From Microcebus murinus (Eukaryota; Chordata; Mammalia; Primates; Cheirogaleidae), in contig NC_134108.1 of the NCBI RefSeq assembly GCF_040939455.1, positions 84,116,001 through 84,180,000 of the forward strand: 64,000 nucleotides of DNA, given 5' to 3'. Every line of letters begins with the position of its first letter. The first letter of the stretch is position 1. Below, piece by piece: positions 1-12,426 of the stretch. The notes under the pieces are model-generated. The model was not told where the DNA came from. It was given only the letters and a program-made list of their open reading frames with translations, and did no database searches. The translations under genes were made by a program, and so were the position numbers.

Positions 1-153
1 GCAAATGAGGAGGGGGCAGAGCAGGAGAGCCTAATAGAAATCTCCAGCAATCATTCCTTCACATGAACACCAAATTCAACAAGTATCCATGTGAGTAAGC
101 ACCTTCAGAAGAATCAAAACTCAGGTGAGTGATCACAGTACCTAACATGATAT
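1..153. other. Unassigned flank
   Basis: No feature recognised. The last four bases before the LTR-like sequence (150-153) read ATAT and would be the target duplication if the LTR is complete, but I found no matching copy at a right end. Confidence 0.5.
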
Positions 154-960
154 TGTTGCAGCAAGGAGTACAGCTAGTGTTACAGCTCTTGTTGCAGCGC
201 CTGACCAGGGAAAGAACCTGAGGGGCACACGAAGTGTGGAACAGTCTTTATTCTTCCAGCAGGCTCGGTGACTTGTGACTTCTGAGCCCCCCCTTCCTTG
301 TTCTCCTCTTACTTCTATACCCTTGGTAGGACTCAAAAAGCGTCCAATCAGCAACAAGCTTTAACATCCAAACAGTAACAGTGGGATTCAAAGAGTATCC
401 GGAGATTGGGCAGCCAGCTCATCCGGAGGACAGGAGCAGGCAGCAGAGCACCGAGTGTGGCCCAGGACAGCAGGGTAGAAATGGGAGGCCTGGCCCCAGC
501 AGCATGCACCTGCCACGGCCTCCAGCTGGCCCCGCGCAGTGCCCGCCCAAGCCCGTGGGGATGCAGAGAAGCAGGGAGGCGAGGTGGCAGGGAGGCAAGG
601 TGGCAAGCTGCCACATCCCAGCACCCAATGGTTTTCCCTGTCAATATCAAGAAAAGAGGCATGGAAGAGGGCAGAAAAGACAATCTCACATTGCTTATGC
701 CACCCTCCCTCATCCCTCTGGCAGTGCAAATGTGCAGAGTGCAGAGAGAATCTGCGTTGCTGGGGGAGGGAGAGTGAAGTGATGGTGGCACTTTGCACTG
801 GAACTCAGGGCCACCCTATCATAGGGAAACACAGCACAGGACAGAATTCTGCTGGCACCCAAAGAAAGAGCATTTGGACCAGCACTGCCAGAGGGAAATT
901 CGAAATCCCAGTTCCAACTACCCTCACTGCTAACTGACAAAAAGTGGCCTGGGCCCTGGA
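154..960 (-). mobile_element. LTR-like sequence of an endogenous retrovirus
   Basis: Read on the minus strand, this stretch has the order expected of an LTR: a GC-rich U3-like region (about 960-350), a CAAT-like ATTGG near 340, a TATA-like segment near 315, an AATAAA polyadenylation signal near 247, and an end in ...GCAACA (plus-strand TGTTGC at 154). Several overlapping open frames at 348-964 look like by-products of the GC-rich U3 and match no gag, pol or env protein I know. The right boundary is not defined and no paired target duplication was found, so it may be truncated. The family is not identified. Confidence 0.4.
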
Positions 961-1365
961 CCAAATTTGGAAGGCAGTCATGCTATAAGGAAAAAATTCT
1001 GCACTCTCCTTCCTAATAATAACATGATTAAGTAACTAAATAAAAAAAGCACTTGACTAAACCTCAGGCTGATGCAAACTTTGTAACTTCTATCTTATAA
1101 AAGCAGAAATGTCAAATAATATGGATAAGCAACTTTTGTAGCCCTTACCTCATACAAGCTTTGTAACCATTTTTTTTCTTCTGTAACCACCAACTTTCTC
1201 ATAACAAAGCCTATAATAACAACCATAATATCATTAACCCCATTTGCTCAGAATTTGGAGGTGAGACCCCTCTGAGCCTGTGTGTAATGAAAATCCTGTT
1301 TTGCAGCATGCTTGTATGACTCTCGGTTTGTTTCCTGGTCCTGTTTGCTGTAACAAGGCCGCAAA
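961..1365 (+). mobile_element. Second LTR-like segment (weak)
   Basis: An AT-rich stretch leads into a region near 1240-1360 with LTR-like features: 'gagacccctctgagcc', an AATGAAA-like polyadenylation signal near 1288, and a GCTGTAACA end near 1355. No target duplication was seen. It could instead be part of the LTR-like sequence to the left, or unrelated. Confidence 0.25.
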
Positions 1366-3762
1366 GGCTGTACTGCTGGGGCAATTCTTGTGGCTGTGCT
1401 GGTTCAGAGCCAGTGGGCTCGGGGTGCATGTGACTCAGTGAGACAGCAGCAGTAGCCAAGCCAATGCCTGTGTCACCCCTCACGCAACTATAGGCAGCAC
1501 AGCTCAGGGAGAGTCTTCTTCCAGTTAAGGAAAGGAAGGGGACTTTGTTTTGCAAGTTGGGTACTAGCTAAATCACAGTGAAATAACATTCTAAGCAGAC
1601 TTCGGAAGCCACCGATTCCAGGCCCGAGATCCTGGATGGCATTTCTAGACCCATCCTGAGCCAGAAGAAAACCCACCTCCCTAAAGGGAGGGATTAGTGC
1701 TGGCAGGATTCACCAGCTGCTGACTAAAGTGCCCTTGGGCTTTGAATAAACATCAGAGGTAGCCAGGCAGCAGTCACCACAGGCTTTGAGTGAGACTGGG
1801 CTGGTTTCACTGTGACCTGAAGCAGTCTCAGCTGTGGTGGCCATGGGAGAGTGCCCATTGAAACAGGTGGCCTTGCAAAAATAACAGGAAAGTCCCTAAT
1901 CCCACTATGTCTCCAGTAATGGTTAAAGATCAATCCTGTGAGTTCTCTCACTGACAGGTAACCTGCAGGAGTTCTGTTTTGCACAACTTCTGAAGAAAGC
2001 TGAATGGACAGAAAAGAGATGTAAATCTCTCTCTTTCAAAATTGTTGGTTTTTGTTTGTTTGTTTGTTTTTAGAATCTGCTTTGACAGAGTTCCTGAGTA
2101 AACAGCACCAGAAGTAACTACAGCCTCAACCATATCTGGAGGACAGAGTCACATCTCCTGTTATAATCCCTTCTCCAAGAAAAGGCAGGAAACCAAGTCT
2201 TGGATATTGACACCCTTGCAGCTTTTTGTTATCTACTTGCTGCTGCTTTTGTTATCAACTGACAGTCATCACTATTTTTCCTTCTCTTCATCCCCCTTAA
2301 AATCAGCGAGCCACTTGGCCTCACTGCTGGCATCTCCCCCTTCTCTTTCTTTGGGATGCCATGCCCGTCACCCTATTCTCTTCACCCTGCCTTTCTCCCT
2401 TCTCTCTCTCTCTTTCTCACCCTTTCCTCCAGAAAGATAGAGTAAACTTTTTATTTTTATATCTTAATTTCTGCATGAGAAATCTTTTTCCACCTGCACC
2501 ATGAGCACTTACTAGCCTTTCCACCCTAACACCCATGTCACTCCTCCCCCAACTCTAGCAGCCCAGCCCATATACTGAAGGAAGAGAATGAAACTTTCCC
2601 TGAACCCAAGTGCACCAAGGTGGAGCCACCAGGAATCTGCAAGAGTCACAGCATTACTGGGCTTTGGGCATCCTCAGTGCTGATACTTGTTTATTTGTAA
2701 GCAGAGTTATGTTGTCATATGTTTAAAATAATTCATGACAAAATGTTTTTGCAAACCTCATGATAACTTCAAATAAAAAAAATCTACAACAAACCTAAAA
2801 AATAAAAAAGAAATTAAAACACACTACCAGCGAAAATTACTTTTAACAAAGGAAGACAAAAAGGAAAGAAGAAAAAAAGAGAAGACTATACAACAACCAG
2901 AATTCAAATAACAACATGGTAGCAGTAAGTCCTTACCTATCAATAATAAAGTTGTAAAAGACATAGGGTGGCTGAATAGATAAAAATGAAAGACCCGATT
3001 ATATATTATCTATAAGAAACCCACTTCACCCATGCACATAGACTAAAAATAAAAGGATGAAAAAATATTTCTGGCAAATGGAAACCAAAAAAGAGTAGGA
3101 ATGCCTATACTTCCACCAGATAAAATAGATTGAAAGACAAAAGCTATAAAAAAGAGACAAAGAAAGACATTATATAATAATCAAGGGGTCAATTCAGCAA
3201 GAGAAAATAATAATTTTAAATATATATGGACCCAACACTGGAACACCCAGGTATATAGAACCAATATTTTACAAGCTAAAGAGAGCAATGGATCCCAATA
3301 CAATAATCATTGGAGACCTCAACACTCCACTTTCAGCATTGGACAGATCATCCAGACAGAAAATCAACAAAGAACCATCAGATTTAATCTGCACTATAGA
3401 ATAAGTGATCCTAATATATATTTACAGAATGTTTCATACAATGGCTGTAGAATATATATTCTTTTCCTCAGTTCATGAGTCACACTCATAGATAGACCAT
3501 ATGTTAGGCCACAAAACAAGTCTTACAAAACTCAAAAAAATTGAAATAATATCAAGCATTTTCTCTGACAACAATGGAATAAAATTAGAAATTAATAACA
3601 ATAGAAACAATGGAAAATATACAAACACATGAAAATTAAACAATACGCTCCTACATGACAAGAGGGTCAATGAAGAGACTAAAAGGAAGTTAAAACTTTT
3701 CTCGAAATAAATGAAAATGAAAATACAACATATCAAAACATATTAAAAAGACAGGCAATAGT
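1366..3762 (+). mobile_element. Old LINE-1: 5' UTR-like part joined to start of ORF2
   Basis: From 1366 to about 2750 the sequence matches the long 5' UTR I associate with old primate L1 (L1MA/L1PB type), for example the CAGCAGTCACCACAGGC region near 1770. From about 2890 to 3762 it matches the beginning of L1 ORF2 (endonuclease part), with blocks such as 'ggtggctgaatagataaaaa' (2970) and 'ttaggccacaaaacaagtct' (3505). The frame is broken by many stops. No coiled-coil ORF1 segment is recognisable between the two parts. The element contains a (GTTT)n run at about 2048-2072. Confidence 0.75.
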
Positions 3763-3764
3763 GA

Positions 3765-4155
3765 GCAGTTTTTATTTTTATTTGCTTTTCTCTGATGTCT
3801 AATGATGTAGAGCATTTTATCATATTTCTGTTGGCTCTGTGTATGTCTTCTTTTGAGAAATGTCTATTCAGATCTTTTGCTCATTTTTCACTCAGATTTT
3901 AAAAAATCATTTGATTTTTTTTCCTATTGAGTTGTTGGAGCTTCTTACATATCCTAGTTTTTAATTCCTTATCAGATGGGTAGTTTGCAAATATTTTCTC
4001 CTATTCTCTGAATTGTCTCTTTCCTATGTTGATTATTTCCTTTGTTGTGCGGAAACCTTTTAGCTTGATGTGATTCCATTTTTACAATTTTGCTTTGGTT
4101 GCCTGTGCTTTGGCTGTATTATTCAAGGAGTCCTTGTCTAGACAAATGTCCTGAA
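3765..4155 (-). mobile_element. Inverted L1 ORF2 3' segment
   Basis: This stretch reads on the minus strand as the 3' part of L1 ORF2. Recognisable plus-strand landmarks are 'tgtatgtcttcttttgagaa' (3842), 'ccttatcagatgggtagttt' (3968) and the TTGTTGATTATTTCCTTTG-type block near 4030. It sits between two L1 segments of opposite (plus) orientation, so the L1 is inverted internally or is a composite of two insertions. Confidence 0.75.
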
Positions 4156-4590
4156 GCACAGAAAGACAAATCTCACATGCTCTCACTGGTATATGGGAGC
4201 TAAATATTAAAAACAGTTGATCTCATGGAGACAGAGAGTAGAATGATGGTTATCAGAGGCAGGAAATGGTAGCAGGGAGTTGGGGATAAAGTGGGGATGG
4301 TTAATGAGTATAAAAAAATAGATAGTAAGAATGAGCATTATTTGATATATACAACAAAACTACTATAATCAACAAATTAGGATATAGTTTAAAATGATTA
4401 AAAAATGGAATTGGAATGTTTGAAACACACAGAACTGATAAATGCTTGAGGTAAGGGATATTCCAATTATCCTTATTTTATTAATACACATTTATGTCTG
4501 TATCAAAACATCACACCTACCATATGTATATATATATATATATTTTATGTACCTGTAATAATTAAAAATACATGTAAAAAATGTATACTG
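4156..4590 (+). mobile_element. L1 3' end (3' UTR), plus orientation
   Basis: The typical L1 3' end is visible: 'ctcactggtatatgggagct' near 4182, the TTGGAATGTTTGAAACAC block near 4410, 'aaatgcttgaggtaagggat' near 4440 and a terminal AT-rich run. With the inverted block at 3765-4155 it forms the arrangement expected from twin priming, that is an inverted 5' part followed by the 3' end. An (AT)n tract lies at about 4524-4544. Confidence 0.75.
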
Positions 4591-6555
4591 TTAAATTGCT
4601 CTCTAAATTGAGATAATTCTTGTTTAGTTTTTCATCACCTTGAGATAATGTAAAAAGGAAAACAACAACTTCAGTAATATGTAAGAAAACAGCATTAGAG
4701 AAAAAGTGTTATGCAAATCCAAATTATATTAATAAGTATCAATAATGCATTGTTATGGTATGCAACTTAGCAATAACTCAGAATAGTGTCTTTATATTTT
4801 TGTTTCAAAAAATACAAACATATTTATTGCTATTTTTGGCCTAGGTTTATTTAAAACCAAACATGTGAAATGATTTAGAACAATAAAAATAAAGCTATAA
4901 GTTTAATGTATTCTTTATATTGCTAGTCACTTCCACCAAGTAGAATGGAAAAAAAGACAATAAATTATTTTTAATATTTAGTTGACAGTGATGCATGCTG
5001 CATAAGTTAAGCATTTAATGTGACTTTAGAGATATTTGACATTTTCAGGTATACTCAGATTTGTTTATTTATTGCTATTTGAATTTATTTGTTAATTTAT
5101 CATTTATTGAACAATTTTTGACACCACAGTACTAAAGAATTCAGTTGAACATGGAATAAAAGAAATTTTTTCATTCTTTATCCTTTAATATTGGATGATA
5201 AGAAAACCAAGAAATCCTCTAAATATTTTCTATACAACTGTCAAGAATATGACAGAAATTATTTCCAAAATATTCACAGACAATGTAGTTTCTCTAAAGG
5301 ATTTTGATTTCATGCTTTGTATTTCTATACCTTGAAGCTATACATTTGACTCTTTTCCTGTAGCATAAAAAGCATGTAATTAACATAATAATAATTATTC
5401 TTAGTTGGAAGTGCATCATGTACCTAATATATGTTTAATATATTATGTATATTATCGCTGTTTGCATCACCTATACATGATAGGCAGTATCATTAATATT
5501 TAATATCCTTATTCTTTAAATAATATTCAAATTAAGCAAATTCCCAGACTATGTATATATTTTACTACTGGAGACAGGATTTAAAATAGTCTTTTCATTA
5601 TTCCAGGTAGTTCCTAGTATGAATAAGATTATGTGTGTGTGTGTGAGTGTGTACATATACACACAAAAAAATTTTAATTCATTATTTTCAGGTTGAGTGA
5701 AAGAATAGTTCATAGAAAGCACAATATTGATCTGTTATATATTCTGCTTATTTCAAACTTGCATTATAAATCCAGAGTTTTGTCCTTTTACAGATTAATT
5801 AAAATAGCAAGAAAAATATTGCAATTATCTTATACTTATTTGTTGACGTTTTTGCACTTGTTATAAAGTATAACTTCCTTAGTTAATAAACAAGATTTGT
5901 TGATGATTACAATGGCCATTTTATGATTAATGTTATAATATACACAATTTTAAATGTACACTAAACACATGCTACTATCAATGATATGTCATTGAGTCTG
6001 CATTAATATTTCTACTCAATATAAAGTTAAATGTACATGCTTCCTTCTATTTTTTATTAGAGTTATTTATTAAAATTTTGCTAAATTTGTTTAATCTTTT
6101 TGAAAAAAAATTAGAAACTCAAAAATAATGCTTTAATGTTTTAGGTTCAATGGATAGCAATTGATATGATAGCTGATCCCAGTGAAGGTATACATGCTGA
6201 ACTATGTGACCATATAAAGAAAAACTTGACACAGATCAGTGTTATTAACAATCATCTTGTTTATAGACATTCATACAGGGTCACAGTGACCAATATCCAA
6301 GCCACTACTTTTCTCCTCAATTATTGTGACAGACCCAATCTGGCTTCTTTGGTGTTTATTGCAATCTCCAAGTATTCTCTAATCTCAGGATTTATCAATT
6401 TTCTGATCTTTCTGGCTGAAAAAATTCTCATTCCAGATATCCACGTAGTGTGTTTCCTCATTTACTTTAGCTTCCTGCTCGTGCCTCCTTTAGAGTGAGG
6501 CCGCCTCGACCATAAAATAGCAAACACCCTGCCTGTCTCCAGAATTCTCTATTTT
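4591..6555. other. AT-rich unique sequence
   Basis: No repeat or gene recognised. It contains a (TG)n/(CA)n microsatellite at about 5632-5667. A 110-codon open frame at 6166-6498 has no recognisable domain or relative; it starts without clear promoter or splice context and is probably chance. Confidence 0.6.
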
Positions 6556-6705
6556 TTTATTTTTTTATTAGCTGATTCCCTCTCCATTAAATCAGGCTTT
6601 CAGAGCTGGTATTCTACTGGTGTTTTTACTGCTGTATATCCACTGGCTAGAATAGTGTCTAGTTCACAGAGAAAGGCCATTATGTATTTTTTGAATAAAT
6701 GAATA
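6556..6705 (+). mobile_element. LINE-2 3' end
   Basis: The stretch ends with the ancient L2 tail pattern: 'gtatatccactggctagaat', then a TAGTTCACAG(A)-AAGGC block, then TTTGAATAAATGAA. It is strongly diverged, as expected for a pre-eutherian repeat. Confidence 0.6.
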
Positions 6706-7400
6706 TTTTACCTACACATACCTTAGTTCTGTCCTCCTCGTTTCAGCATTTGTGCCTATTAAATTTTTTCATAAAAAATGTAAAGTGTTTATCACAGTTT
6801 AATATATACATATAGTATGTTAATTTCTAAGCTTTTGTAGGTTTCAAATTAACTTTATTTTGCTTATTTCTGAAAACTTGATGTAAAACTAGAGAATAGT
6901 TGTAGTATTTTCTATAGCAGGAAAACAAGTTATATTCTGAGTGAATTTTTTTCAGAACACCTTAAAATAAATTGATATATTTATTCTCTTTAAAAATATG
7001 GAGAACATCTTCCTAATTGCATCATTATTTTATTTTGTCACACTAATGAAGTATTTATTTTAGTGTCTCTTGTGTAATGTTAACTTGATAATAATTTATG
7101 TTAAATTAATTTTCTTAAAAACCTATTAATTTTTATAATTTAGGCATAAATTAGCAATGAATATATAATAATTTACATAAGTTACACTTCGTTGATTTAG
7201 AGGAGAAAGTAAGGGATTGTTTTAACTTGAAAGATATAAATTTCTAATTTATTACCATAATTATTGTATAATTACTTTTAGGTTTGAGGGGAAAAATTCT
7301 GCCTTAAATTAACAATAATTTATCCTGTTCTATGTTTTTAGGTTTATACGAGCAATGTGTCTCATTTTATGATTTTTTTTTTCCTATTCTCTCTTACCAG
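6706..7400. other. AT-rich unique sequence with 3' splice-like end
   Basis: No repeat recognised. The right end (about 7370-7400) is a run of pyrimidines followed by CTTACCAG, a strong match to a mammalian 3' splice site. Confidence 0.5.
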
Positions 7401-7488
7401 AAGATTTGAACAAGGACAGGTGCTGAATGGAAGTACAACTCAGATGACAACTCAAGATGACATGATCCATGATGTCAAAGAACTATAA
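7401..7488 (+). CDS. Candidate terminal coding exon (speculative)
   Basis: Directly after a long polypyrimidine tract and CAG (7398-7400) an 88-nt stretch is open in one frame and ends in TAA at 7486-7488. It would encode the last 28 residues of a protein, starting RFEQGQVLNG and ending MIHDVKEL. It is less AT-rich than its surroundings. Possible polyadenylation signals (AATAAA) follow at about 7574, 7657 and 7828. I do not recognise the protein, and a frame this short can occur by chance. No upstream coding exon was identified in the window. It could also be a non-coding exon or nothing. Confidence 0.2.
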
Positions 7489-8409
7489 TATCCAAGACAA
7501 TTTTTAATATAATAACCACTGCAAAAGTTTCAAACCTCATATCCAGGCCTTTCTTCTTCTACTGAATCCCTGAAATAAACGTGTTAGATTCTAATTTAAT
7601 GAAACTAAAACTATGTTCCAACACCTCAATTTAATTGTTTGAAGTTTATCCTATGGAATAAATGGTAATTTATGATAAAATGTCTCAGTAATGTTTTCTG
7701 CTAAATTTCAGTTCTTCACTGTATTACCAAATACCAGAATAGATTGCCTGAAATAGATTTAGATGGATCTATGTGTCACTGAGAACATACTTATTTGCAC
7801 AAATTTTCATATGTGAACATTGTTTGAATAAATGGTATTTAATAACAATGCATTTTGGTATGCCTTTATAATAATGAAGTTAATTAATATAATTATTAAT
7901 ATAATATTTATTATTAATTATTAATATAGTTGTTATTATAATACATATATATGTGTATAAATAAAATCAGAAACCTTATGGGTGAAGAGAGAAGGGAATT
8001 TAGTACATGACAGAATATCCTGACTATATATAGGGCTAGATATTTAGTGGAAGATAATTTAAAAGTTTTGTGAATAATACAACAAAGAATACTGTTTATT
8101 TAAAATTGCACTTGAAGTCCTGCTTGATTCAGAACATATTTTTTTTTTACTCGAAACTATGGAAATTGCAAATCTTACACTAGATCCATTATTATAAGGC
8201 AATTTTCATATACATATTTTTGTGTAGATTGGGCAATATGCATAATATCTTAGTCAAAATATGCATTATTTTATAAATAATTAAAGTTGGTGCATAATCA
8301 AAGTGTTTATACTAGGTATCTGGGGTACGAGGGGTACCGTACAGATAGTACCTAGTCAGGAAAAAGAAAAACATTTAATAATTAAACAAATTTTAACATA
8401 GCCATTTTG
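7489..8409. other. AT-rich sequence, possible 3' UTR of the candidate exon
   Basis: Very AT-rich, with several AATAAA hexamers and a TAATTAATA-type low-complexity run at about 7878-7955. The short block 'gggtacgaggggtaccgtac' at 8324 is a near-palindrome around GGTACC. No repeat family assigned. Confidence 0.4.
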
Positions 8410-9179
8410 CTTACACGAGTAATGGGAAGGCTTATGATCTAAACAAGGAACAATAAGGCAATTCAGAAATTAACAACATATAGCCACCTCTACCACTACA
8501 AAGAAGTAAGTGGGAAGAGCTATTAGAATTGGAGCCAGAAGGCCAGAGTTACCCAAAAGAAACTATAAGATTGCTGAGAGCTGCCTCCATGGCAGAGATT
8601 CAGCTACTGGCAGTGATGTTGCCCCACATATACAAGGGCACATATTGCATTCCCATTGGTTCTTCCCATGGGCAAAATCTAACAGCTGTTAAGGTTCCCT
8701 GGGAAATATCCCTATTGCAGTCGTCCCTTCTGTGGTAAAGACTAGAGCTGAGGAATGACAAAGAAAAAAAATCCTAGGCCATCCATGTTCAGGAAAGGCC
8801 CTGTGCACCCCCATGTTCTACTCTGTTCTCATTTTAGTATTTTTTGGTATATTTGCCTCAAGGCTTTCATATTTCTGCCTAATATGAGATATCTATCCCC
8901 CATATAAAAAGCTTATCTCCTTCTGCCCAAGAATATCACAGTAGTCTTGTATCCGTTTCCACTCTGATTTTTTGCCAGGTGAAACCAACATCTGATGTGG
9001 CTTCTCATGATCCAGTAGCGACATGTGAATTCAATGTCAAATCAAACCTAATCAATACTCTTCATTCTAAGTAGTAGAGGAAGCAAAAGGGGGGAAAAGA
9101 CATGTATAACATAGCTACTAAAGAAATCGTTTTGAAACTAAATACAGAGTTGCATTTAATATTTGGGCTTTTTTAAACC
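8410..9179. other. Less AT-rich stretch, possible old repeat, then unique
   Basis: The part at about 8470-8760 is less AT-rich and resembles an old interspersed repeat, but I cannot name the family. Two overlapping small open frames at 8510-8738 look incidental. The remainder (8760-9179) shows nothing recognisable. Confidence 0.3.
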
Positions 9180-10070
9180 ACTCATATAATTTTACTGTTA
9201 TCTTTAGTCAGTATCTCAGCTCATTGTTTTGTCTATATGCATCATACAAATCCTTTATCAAATATATAACTGTAAATATTTTCTTTCGATCAGTGAGTTG
9301 TTTCACTCCTTGATACTACACTTGAAACACAAAAGTTTTTCATTTTTATGAAGTCCAATTTATCTGTATTATTTTCTTTTTTTGCTTGTACTTTTGATAC
9401 CATACAAATCAAGCCACTGCCTACTCCAATAACATGAAGTTGTACTTAGTTTTATTCTAAGAATCTTATAGATTTTGTTCTTACATTTAGGTATATAACC
9501 CATTCTTGAGTTCATTTTTCTATAGAGTGTGAGCCAGGAATCTAATTTTTTCATCTCCATGTGGGTAACCAGTTATCCTAGTACCATTTGTTAAAAAGAT
9601 TATCCTTTATTCCAATAAATTTTCTTGGCATCTTGGCAAAAATAAATTAACAATAAGTATTTGGTTTTGAACTTTGAATTCTATTCTATTGATCTCTTTA
9701 TCCTTGTGCCACTACTGTACTGCAATGATTACTACAGCTTTGTGGTCTATTTTGAAATTGACAAGAATGAGTTCCTCAAATTTATTCTTCTTTTTCAAGA
9801 TTGTTTTGGGTGTATTAAGTCCCTTGCATTTTCATAATTCTTTTAGGGTCGGTTTGCCAAGGCTTCCAAGAAGCCACTTGGCATTTTGATAGGAATTATA
9901 TTAAATCTGGATAATTTTGAGAAGTATTGCCATTGCCATTTTAACAAAATCAAGTCTCCTTATCCCAAAACAAAGCATGTTTTCACACTTATTTGGGGTT
10001 TCTTTAATTACTTCCCCTGATGTTTTATATCTTTTTAAAAATATTATTACAAAATGTTTATTTTCTTTAG
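9180..10070 (-). mobile_element. Old LINE-1 ORF2 C-terminal part, antisense
   Basis: The plus strand reads as the complement of the L1 ORF2 3' half. Landmarks are the TGGGTAACCAGTTATCCTAG block near 9563, 'agtaccatttgttaaaaaga' (9580), the TTGATCTCTTTATCCTTGTG block near 9690, and 'gggtcggtttgccaag' (9846). It is heavily diverged with many stops, so this is an old subfamily. Confidence 0.75.
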
Positions 10071-10149
10071 GCATTAGTTAGTTCTTCTTATGACAGGTTT
10101 GCATATATGTGTTTAAAAGATAAATCTAAGAATGCTTCCTTAAGGAGGT

Positions 10150-10450
10150 ATTATGTGCTTTTTAATTTTTTGGGGGGGAGAGGCCGTGTCTTGCTCTATT
10201 GCCCAGGCTCAAGGGCGGTAGAGTCATCATAGCTCACTGCAACCTCCAGCTCCTGGAGTCAAGCGATCCTCCTGCCTCAGCCTCCCAAGTAGCTGAGACT
10301 ACAGGTGATTGCTACCATGCCCAGCTAATTTTTCTATTTTTAGTAGAGACAGGGTCTCACTCTTGATCAGGCTGGTCTCAAGCCCTGGGCTCAAGCAATC
10401 CTCCCTCCTTGGTCTGCTGAGTAGCTGGGACTACAGGTGTGTGCCACGGC
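10150..10450 (-). mobile_element. Alu, antisense
   Basis: A poly(T)-rich left edge is followed by antisense Alu: 'ttgctctattgcccaggctc' (10191), 'agctcactgcaacctccagc' (10231), 'tagtagagacagggtctcac' (10341) and a second arm ending near 'gtgtgtgccacggc'. It is an old dimer with an irregular right arm. No clean TSD seen. Confidence 0.85.
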
Positions 10451-12426
10451 TTTATAGATAGACTTCATAAGCCAGATATGTCTTTCCTTCTCTTTTGTAA
10501 AGTAAGAGACTAGATAAGACTGTTCTGACTAATTGCCTATCGGAGTGCCAGACATACTTGCCATTTTGGTAGATCAAAAACTGCTAAATAAAGTATTAAA
10601 AAATACCTGTTGAAAACATGTTAAAAACTAAATGAATAATTGAACAAGTGAATGAAGTCTCCTTCAAATCTAGAATTTTATTTTTATTCTATTTAAAAAT
10701 TTTAAAAATGAGTAATTTAAGATAGTAAAAATATACATTAAGCAATGAACTTTTCCCAATCACTTAATAGAGTAAACTCTCAAACTAAAAAAAAAAAAAG
10801 AAAGAAAGAAAAAGTAAGATTTTGCTATTGTTGTAAATTATTCTTCATGCCTATTTCTGAATATGAATTTTGTGACTCTAATGGACTAATGGATTCATTT
10901 CCAAGAAGCAATGCAAAGTAAGTTTTCTTTGACAAGTGAGAAATAACTTCATAATTTTTGAGCCTATATTCAATCCAACATCTTAAGTTGCCTGACAAAA
11001 CTGTCAAATACTTCCTGCCATTTCACATGAACAATAATTATGTTAGGATATTTCAATTTATCATAATTAATGGCTAAGCAAAGAAACCTACTAAAGGTTA
11101 AAAGAATATTTTCAGCCATTCAATGACGCAGATACAGAAAACTTTAAAAATATTACAAACAATATCAACTTCATCATCAATTAAAACTACTAATAGCTCT
11201 TTTCATTTTTAATTATTATATTTTATTTTTCAATTTAAACAGTTTTATGTTATTTTTAATTTAAATGTAATCTTTTGTCTGCTTTTATATGAAATCCTTA
11301 GTTGATTTATTGAGAGCTGCAGAAATTTTGAACAATATTAGACTAGAGGACATTATCTGATCAATAAACGATTATAAGAAGAAGATGAAGTAGACATAAA
11401 CATATTAGCACGTTGAGAAAAATGGTCATTAAAAGGTGGTGAGGGATGGGGCAAGCTGAAGATAGAGAGGAGAGAGGAGTATTGGGAGAACCCCACAGAG
11501 ACTGTGCTGTTAATGATTAGTTTAAGGGACTTCATGCCTTGAGATTAGAATTAGCCATTTGTTGTTGAGTATTTTCTTCATTGATTTAATATTCTGTTGA
11601 CTACTCTCAAGCTAAGGACAATTGTTAGAACAGAGCAAGGCAGGAGAGTTGTGAATATTTGGAGAAGATATTGAGAAGACTAGAATTGAGAATTAAGAAC
11701 AAATAAGTAGTAAGAAGCAGCGCTTAAGGCCCAGAGAGATTAGAAATGACTGAGATATTTTTTTAACAGCCATTGAGGGGGAAAAAAAAAAAAAGTAGGA
11801 GGGGCCCTAATTCAAGATTTTAAAAAGTCTGTAAAAACTCAAAACAAATTAGGAAATATCTATCAACTACATTCTTAGGTGTTTTTCTCAAAAATAATGA
11901 GTTTTAATATACCACAGTTTTGGGGTCCATATTAAATATGACTGAGCAAAATTAATTTTGCATATTAAATTATTTAATTTTCATTAATATTCCACTGAGA
12001 GAAAAAATATGTAATTCATTCAAATAAAAGTAATTCATTAAAATAAAGTCCATCAAGCATAGGTTAGTAGGTTTATCAATCAGCAAGATTCCTGTTTTGT
12101 AGACAATAATTACTATATAAATGTTTGTGTTCTGTGACTGTGAGTCAGTTATTATGTAAAGCATAAAATTAAATTAAAATACTTTTTACTTAATGAACAT
12201 TGAAAACATTTTCAAATTATTAAAACCAGGAGACACTGATTTGAAATGGCTAATGGATTTTTGTTTATTAGGTATCAAAATAGACTCATACAATTATATT
12301 TATCTCTATAATAATAATTAATAGCATTGAATGATGGCATTTAGTTGAATAGATTAGGATTCATGTTTAATGGATTTTTTATTTGGGACAACTATCTACA
12401 AATAAGTCTTGAAGTAGTCAGATATA
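10451..12426. other. AT-rich unique sequence
   Basis: No gene or dated repeat recognised. An A-rich run with AAAG units lies at about 10787-10813. Short open frames (10825-11007, 11353-11535, 11970-12164) have no recognisable content. Confidence 0.6.

Noticed and set aside
348..964. Several overlapping open frames of 84-147 codons on both strands
   Set aside because: They share one GC-rich U3-like LTR stretch, overlap in many frames and match no protein I know.
6166..6498. 110-codon plus-strand frame, a possible small membrane protein
   Set aside because: Hydrophobic content follows from the AT-rich, T-rich codons; there is no recognisable domain and no promoter or splice context.
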